From positions 1 to 52,207 of the forward strand of contig WFYM01000015.1 in assembly GCA_015490115.1 (NCBI GenBank): a DNA stretch of 52,207 bases. Reading direction: 5' to 3'. The position numbers and the translations under genes are program-made. The notes under the pieces are model-generated. The model had not been told where the DNA came from, searched no databases, and saw only the letters and a list, made by a program, of their open reading frames with translations. Below are positions 48,530-52,207 of this stretch, piece after piece (the first letter of the stretch is position 1; every line of letters starts with the position of its first letter). The stretch comes from Aquificaceae bacterium. GTDB lineage: Bacteria > Aquificota > Aquificia > Aquificales > Aquificaceae.

Positions 48530-49386
48530 CTTTTCTCAAGAGCCTTTTTCCTTATAGGGAATAGGACCCTCTCGCTCCTTACCTTTCCGTCGGGAGTTAT
48601 GTAGAACCTACCGCCCGCACCGTCCCTTATGTCCTTAGGAACGAGTCCAGCCCTCACGAGTTCCTCCAAGCTCCTCGGCTTTCTTCCGAACCTCCTCTCG
48701 AAGACCCTCATGGCTTCGTATATCTTCTTTGCCCTCTCGAGGGTGACTATCCTAACCCTTATGGCTCCCTTCATGCTCTCGCTCTTCATAACTTTGAGCT
48801 GTTCTCTTAAGAGTGCGAGGGCGACCTCCAGCTTCCCTTCTTCGTAGTATAACCTCGAAGCGAGGAGGGGAAGCAAATTGTACTCCCTCGCCTGAGGGTG
48901 CTTGGCAGCCAAAGACAGATACTTCGCACCTTTTAAGTTGTCCCCGAGGAAGTAGAAGTAGTTAAAACCTATGTAGAAGGGTATCCTCCAGTCGTTGACG
49001 TATCTCATACCTCTCTTGAGGAGGTCTATCGCCTCCCTGTAGAGACCCGTCTCCCATGTTAGGAAGGCGTTTCCAACGTAGTAGGGATCGAAGTATCTCG
49101 GGTTGTAAAGGGTAACGGCGTAGAGGGCGTCGTATACTTTGAGGGCTGTTTCCCTTTTCATAGGTCCCCTTTCTAAGGAGTAGCCTAAAAAGGCGAGGGT
49201 GTTGACGAACCCGATGTCCGAAAGACCCCAAGAAAGGTCCCTCGGGACGAAGAGAAGATACATCCTCGTCGGGAGCAGATACCTCTCCTCCACACCACCT
49301 CTTATTTCCTTCGCTAAGAAAAACGAAAGAAGGAGCGAGGAGAAGAACAGAATAGTCCCGAGCGCTCCCGCTGTCCATACCCTCAA
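48526..49386 (-). CDS. membrane-anchored TPR-like protein
   Basis: A 286-residue protein with an N-terminal membrane helix (about residues 5-24) and helical repeats of TPR type (about 85-225; for example YYVGNAFLTWETGLYREAID and ADKHPQ-like turns). The short C-terminal domain (GRKPRSLEELVRAGLVPKD, then GGRFYITPDGKV) is the motif found at the ends of many TPR proteins. The TTG at 49384-49386 overlaps the ABC permease stop (TTGA) with GGAGGAGGGAGC just upstream. It may work with the upstream ABC transporter. Confidence 0.75.
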   Translation of the reverse strand: MRVWTAGALGTILFFSSLLLSFFLAKEIRGGVEERYLLPTRMYLLFVPRDLSWGLSDIGFVNTLAFLGYSLERGPMKRETALKVYDALYAVTLYNPRYFDPYYVGNAFLTWETGLYREAIDLLKRGMRYVNDWRIPFYIGFNYFYFLGDNLKGAKYLSLAAKHPQAREYNLLPLLASRLYYEEGKLEVALALLREQLKVMKSESMKGAIRVRIVTLERAKKIYEAMRVFERRFGRKPRSLEELVRAGLVPKDIRDGAGGRFYITPDGKVRSERVLFPIRKKALEKR

Positions 49387-50186
49387 GCCAGCTCCCTCCT
49401 CCTGAAGATCAGCGAACCCACGGAAAGGAGAAAGCCCGAATACGCGAGGGACTTTGCAATGTCAAGGGAAAAGTATTTTAGGTTTATCTTTTGAAGACCA
49501 AGGACCGCGTCAGGTCCCGGGGAGGAGAAGCTGGGAAGCACGTAAAAAAGGAAGGTGACCGTATACCTCACGAGGTCCGGGACCCTCTCCTTCTCCACAC
49601 TCACGAAGTGGTAGAGGTTCTCTATCGAAGATCCCGCTATCAGAACTACGACGCTCGCGAGGAATACGAGGAAGAAGTTGGACATGAAGGTGGAGAAGAA
49701 GAGGACCACGATCGAGAGGAGGAAGGTTTTTACCCAAAGTGAGAGTAAAACGAAAAGACCCGCGCTCAAGTGAAGCTCCTTCCTGAAGACGCTGACCGTC
49801 ACCTCGTTTAGGAACCAGACGATAAGGAGGAAGAAAAGACCAAGGACAAAAACGAAGGAGAGGGTAAAGACGAAAAACCCGAAAGCCCTCCCCAAAAGGT
49901 AAGCTTCCCTCGTCACACCCTTAGAGAGGACGAGGTATACGCTCTTCTTCTCTATGTCCTTTGCCATGGTGTCCGTGGCTATGAAGAGGGTGGAGAGGAA
50001 CAGGAAAAAGCTGAGGAAAGAATAGCTGTAGTCCGCGAGGACCTTAGAGGGGTCTTGAAGGGAGAATTCCATGAGCATCCTCGAAAAGAGGAGGGAGAGA
50101 AGGTATACGACAACAACACCGTAGAAACTCCTTCTCCTTACGTTCTCCTTTAAAGTTATGTAAGCGAAGCCCAAGAGGAACCTCAT
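49383..50186 (-). CDS. ABC-2-type transporter permease
   Basis: A 267-residue membrane protein with six hydrophobic segments in the order of ABC-2 permeases; the start RFLLGFAYITLKENVRRRSFYG and the large loop with DTMAKDIEKKSVYLVLSKG are typical. The substrate is unknown. The ATG at 50184-50186 overlaps the ATPase stop (ATGA), so permease and ATPase form one exporter. Confidence 0.9.
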   Translation of the reverse strand: MRFLLGFAYITLKENVRRRSFYGVVVVYLLSLLFSRMLMEFSLQDPSKVLADYSYSFLSFFLFLSTLFIATDTMAKDIEKKSVYLVLSKGVTREAYLLGRAFGFFVFTLSFVFVLGLFFLLIVWFLNEVTVSVFRKELHLSAGLFVLLSLWVKTFLLSIVVLFFSTFMSNFFLVFLASVVVLIAGSSIENLYHFVSVEKERVPDLVRYTVTFLFYVLPSFSSPGPDAVLGLQKINLKYFSLDIAKSLAYSGFLLSVGSLIFRRRELA

Positions 50187-50902
50187 AGGACCTCCCTGAC
50201 CCCTATCTCCCTTACCCTCTCCATGAATATCTCCTCTATGTTCTGGAGTTCTCCCGATTCGACGACGTCCGTTATCCTCCCGTCTATGATCACGCAAGCC
50301 CTGTCGCATATCCTCTCAACGTCTGGGAGTATGTGGGTGCTGAAGAAGACGGTCTTTCCCCTCTCTTTCAGTTCGAGTATGAGGTCAGCCACCAACCTTC
50401 TACCTATGGGGTCGAGTCCAGACATGGGTTCGTCGAGGATGAGGAGTTCAGGCTCTCCAACGACAGCCTGAAGTAGCCCGAACCTCTGGAGCATCCCCTT
50501 TGAGTATTCGGAGAGCTTCTTGTCCATAGCCCAGTCTATCTGGAGCTTTTCCGCATAGTAGCTCACCCTCTCCCAGAAGAGGCTACCTTCGGGGTAGAGG
50601 GAGAGCTGGAGAAACTTGAGAAACTCCCTTCCTGTTACGTTCGTGTAGAAGTAGGGGTGTTCGGGGAGAAAGCCCACCCTCTTCCTTACCTCCGGATCGG
50701 AGCTTGGTCTCCCGAAGAGGAGGACCTCTCCCGAGTCGGGTCTTATAAGGTCCATGATCACCTTCATCGTTGTGGACTTCCCGGCTCCGTTCGGACCCAC
50801 GAAGCCAAAGACCTCACCCGATCTCACCGAGAAGGAAACGCCCTTCAGGACCTCGGCTTTTCCGAAAGACTTTCTCACTTCCTTTACGAGGAGTATCTCC
50901 AT
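50183..50902 (-). CDS. ABC transporter ATP-binding protein
   Basis: A 239-residue ATPase: Walker A GPNGAGKST, Q-loop region GFLPEHPYF, signature LSEYSKGMLQR (variant of LSGGQ), Walker B LLILDEP, D-loop SGLDP and H-loop STHIL. The CcmA/NatA-like pattern is that of ABC-2 exporters. ATG at 50900-50902 is used; open frame upstream would overlap the divergent transhydrogenase gene. It is the first gene of the long minus-strand run down to 42212. Confidence 0.94.
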   Translation of the reverse strand: MEILLVKEVRKSFGKAEVLKGVSFSVRSGEVFGFVGPNGAGKSTTMKVIMDLIRPDSGEVLLFGRPSSDPEVRKRVGFLPEHPYFYTNVTGREFLKFLQLSLYPEGSLFWERVSYYAEKLQIDWAMDKKLSEYSKGMLQRFGLLQAVVGEPELLILDEPMSGLDPIGRRLVADLILELKERGKTVFFSTHILPDVERICDRACVIIDGRITDVVESGELQNIEEIFMERVREIGVREVL

Positions 50903-50927
50903 AGGACGGATGCTAAAATTATACTCC
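50903..50927. promoter_or_regulatory. divergent promoter region, ABC ATPase / transhydrogenase
   Basis: A 25-bp gap with ATTATA at 50918-50923: TATAAT on the minus strand, 15 nt before the ABC ATG. The plus strand has AAATTATACTCC just before the transhydrogenase ATG, so that message would be leaderless or start upstream. Confidence 0.4.
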
Positions 50928-52070
50928 ATGCTTCTGGGAGTTCTGAAGGAGAGGTATCCCAACGAGAAGAGGGTAGCCCTCGTTCCGGCTGACGTGGAGA
51001 GGCTGAAGAAAAAGGGTCATGAAGTTTTGGTGGAAAAGGGTGCCGGTGAGAGGGCGGGCTTTCCCGACGAAGAATACGAAAGGGCTGGAGCTGAGGTCAC
51101 CTCGAGGGAGGAGGTCCTGAAGAGGTCGGAACTTATCGTCTCCGTCAGGAACCTCTCCGCAGACAGGGAGAACTTCCTGAAGGAAGCTAAGGCTTATGAA
51201 GGGAAGACCTTGATAGGTTTTCTCGACCCCTTCGGTGTTCGGGACCTTCTCCCGAAGGTAAAGGAACTCAGGATAACAGCCTTCGCTGTGGAACTCGTCC
51301 CGAGGACTACGAAAGCCCAAAGCGTTGACGCCCTCTCCTCTCAAGCTACAGTCGCCGGCTACAAGGCTGTCCTCATAGGAGCTGACCTTCTCCCTAAGAT
51401 GTTCCCCATGCTCATGACAGCTGCGGGGACAGTCCTTCCCGCGAACGTATTCGTCATAGGAGCCGGGGTTGCGGGTCTCCAAGCCATAGCTACAGCGAAG
51501 AGGCTCGGAGCTGTCGTCTACGCCTACGACATAAGACCAGCTGTGAAGGAGCAGGTAGAAAGCCTCGGGGCTAAGTTCGTGAGCCTCGGTCTCGAGACGG
51601 AAGAAGCTGAAGACAAGGGAGGTTACGCTAAAGCTATGGACGAGGAGTTCTACAAAAGGCAGAGGGAGCTGATGAAAGATCAGGTTTCAAAGAGCGACCT
51701 TGTAATATGCACGGCGGTGGTTCCCGGGAAGAAGGCTCCCCTCCTCATAACTGAGGACATGGTAAGGGGTATGAAGAGGGGGTCGGTTATAGTAGACCTC
51801 GCAGCTGAGAGGGGAGGGAACTGTGAGCTGACGGAACCGGGGAAGGTGGTCGAGAGATACGGTGTGAAGATAGTGGGTGCTTTGAACCTCCCCTCGGAGG
51901 TCCCTTACGACGCCAGCCTTATGTATTCAAAGAACATGCTCAACTTCCTCAACTTGATACTGAAGGACGGAAGGATCAGCACCGAAGACGATATAGCCAA
52001 AGAGACCCTGCTCTTTAGGGAGGGTGAGCTTGTGAGCGAGAGGATAAAGGAGTTTTTGGAGGTGGGCTGA
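50928..52070 (+). CDS. pntA: NAD(P) transhydrogenase alpha subunit, part 1
   Basis: A 380-residue NAD(H)-binding domain I protein of proton-translocating transhydrogenase, in the split arrangement where PntA is made by two genes. It shows the alanine-dehydrogenase-like fold: PNEKRVALVPADVERLKKKG, FAVELVPRTTKAQSVDALSSQATVAGYKA spread over the first half, and the NAD loop VIGAGVAGLQAIATAKRLGA. CTAVVPGKKAPLLITEDMV and DLAAERGGNCELT follow. The enzyme uses proton motive force to make NADPH from NADH. The stop overlaps the next ATG. Confidence 0.95.
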   Translation: MLLGVLKERYPNEKRVALVPADVERLKKKGHEVLVEKGAGERAGFPDEEYERAGAEVTSREEVLKRSELIVSVRNLSADRENFLKEAKAYEGKTLIGFLDPFGVRDLLPKVKELRITAFAVELVPRTTKAQSVDALSSQATVAGYKAVLIGADLLPKMFPMLMTAAGTVLPANVFVIGAGVAGLQAIATAKRLGAVVYAYDIRPAVKEQVESLGAKFVSLGLETEEAEDKGGYAKAMDEEFYKRQRELMKDQVSKSDLVICTAVVPGKKAPLLITEDMVRGMKRGSVIVDLAAERGGNCELTEPGKVVERYGVKIVGALNLPSEVPYDASLMYSKNMLNFLNLILKDGRISTEDDIAKETLLFREGELVSERIKEFLEVG

Positions 52071-52207
52071 TGGAAGACATAGCCATGTATATCACCGTCT
52101 TCGTCCTTTCCATGTTCGTCGGCTTTGAGGTGATAACGAAGGTCCCGCCGACCCTCCACACACCCCTCATGTCCGGTGCCAACGCCATATCCGGGATAAC
52201 CATAGTG
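52070..52207 (+). CDS. NAD(P) transhydrogenase alpha subunit, part 2 (partial, 5' end)
   Basis: Only the first 46 codons are in the window; no stop reached. The product starts MEDIAMYITVFVLSMFVGFE and continues with VPPTLHTPLMSGANAISGI, the conserved start of the PntA membrane part (domain II). The ATG overlaps the pntA stop (TGATG form). pntB would be expected just beyond the window. Confidence 0.9.
   Translation, partial: MEDIAMYITVFVLSMFVGFEVITKVPPTLHTPLMSGANAISGITIV

Noticed and set aside
1..52207. CRISPR arrays, insertion sequences, prophage, integrase or rRNA genes
   Set aside because: No regularly spaced repeats, transposase or integrase motifs, terminal inverted repeats or rRNA sequence were seen; the window is mostly dense housekeeping DNA.

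Overview
The window looks like a piece of chromosome from a thermophilic, diderm (Gram-negative-type) bacterium. Thermophily is suggested by the codon use (AGG/AGA for Arg and ATA for Ile dominate) and by proteins rich in Glu, Lys and Arg and poor in Gln. A diderm envelope is suggested by ExbB/ExbD/TonB, a TonB-dependent receptor, a heptosyltransferase-like GT9 enzyme and a meso-DAP-type MurE. Archaeal-flavoured genes (DhnA/ADH-synthase-type aldolase, HerA-type ATPase, Hel308-type helicase) sit among ordinary bacterial housekeeping genes. I infer an Aquificota-like organism, possibly near Desulfurobacteriaceae or Aquificaceae. This rests on gene content only; there is no marker gene here to prove it. 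Gene density is extreme: ATGA, GTGA and TTGA stop/start overlaps are the rule, divergent genes are 18-34 bp apart, and convergent genes often overlap at their 3' ends. Apart from the first 720 bases there is no gap over 100 bp.

Layout. 1-720: AT-richer tract with a small membrane protein and the frameshifted remnant of a coiled-coil gene. 720-3442: IclR regulator, divergent purA, a small membrane protein and a DUF465 protein. 10875-3423 (minus, one run): TonB-like protein, DhnA-type aldolase, fabI, a reduced molybdopterin-oxidoreductase-like protein, hpf, secF, prepilin peptidase, SDR, QueC-like protein. 10902-16625: gpsA; rsgA and an M24 peptidase (minus); then hydrolase, prmA and an M23 endopeptidase (plus). 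20406-16617 (minus): exbB, exbD, tonB, murE, a small unknown, a histidine phosphatase. 20479-23131 (plus): an OprC/NosA-like copper receptor and a second IclR regulator. Between exbB and the receptor lie two abutting, nearly identical 23-bp palindromes.

25155-23118 (minus): rimI, hpt, an MDR oxidoreductase. 25177-26445: nfeD. 32167-26426 (minus): tRNA-Ser(GGA), DUF2892 protein, yqgF, mltG, corA, a membrane-anchored unknown, ROK kinase, FliK-like and FlhB-C-like proteins. 32189-37373 (plus): hemC, HerA-like ATPase, AMIN-amidase, a diheme cytochrome with an unusual N-terminal domain, shikimate kinase. 40115-37446 (minus): cupin, unknown, ychF, double ferritin-like protein. 40134-42231 (plus): epmA, unknown, metF. 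50902-42212 (minus): ABC ATPase, ABC permease, TPR protein, Hel308-like helicase, gltX, moaD, GT9, a protein with three CsbD-like repeats. 50928-end (plus): the transhydrogenase alpha subunit split into two genes; the second runs off the window.

The most coherent candidate system is the copper-uptake locus at 18899-23131: receptor, its energising complex, a shared tandem-palindrome operator and a candidate regulator. The most unusual single proteins are the cytochrome at 35947-36882, the CsbD-repeat protein at 42212-43630, and the MopB-like protein at 7044-8555. No CRISPR array, insertion sequence, prophage or rRNA gene was seen.
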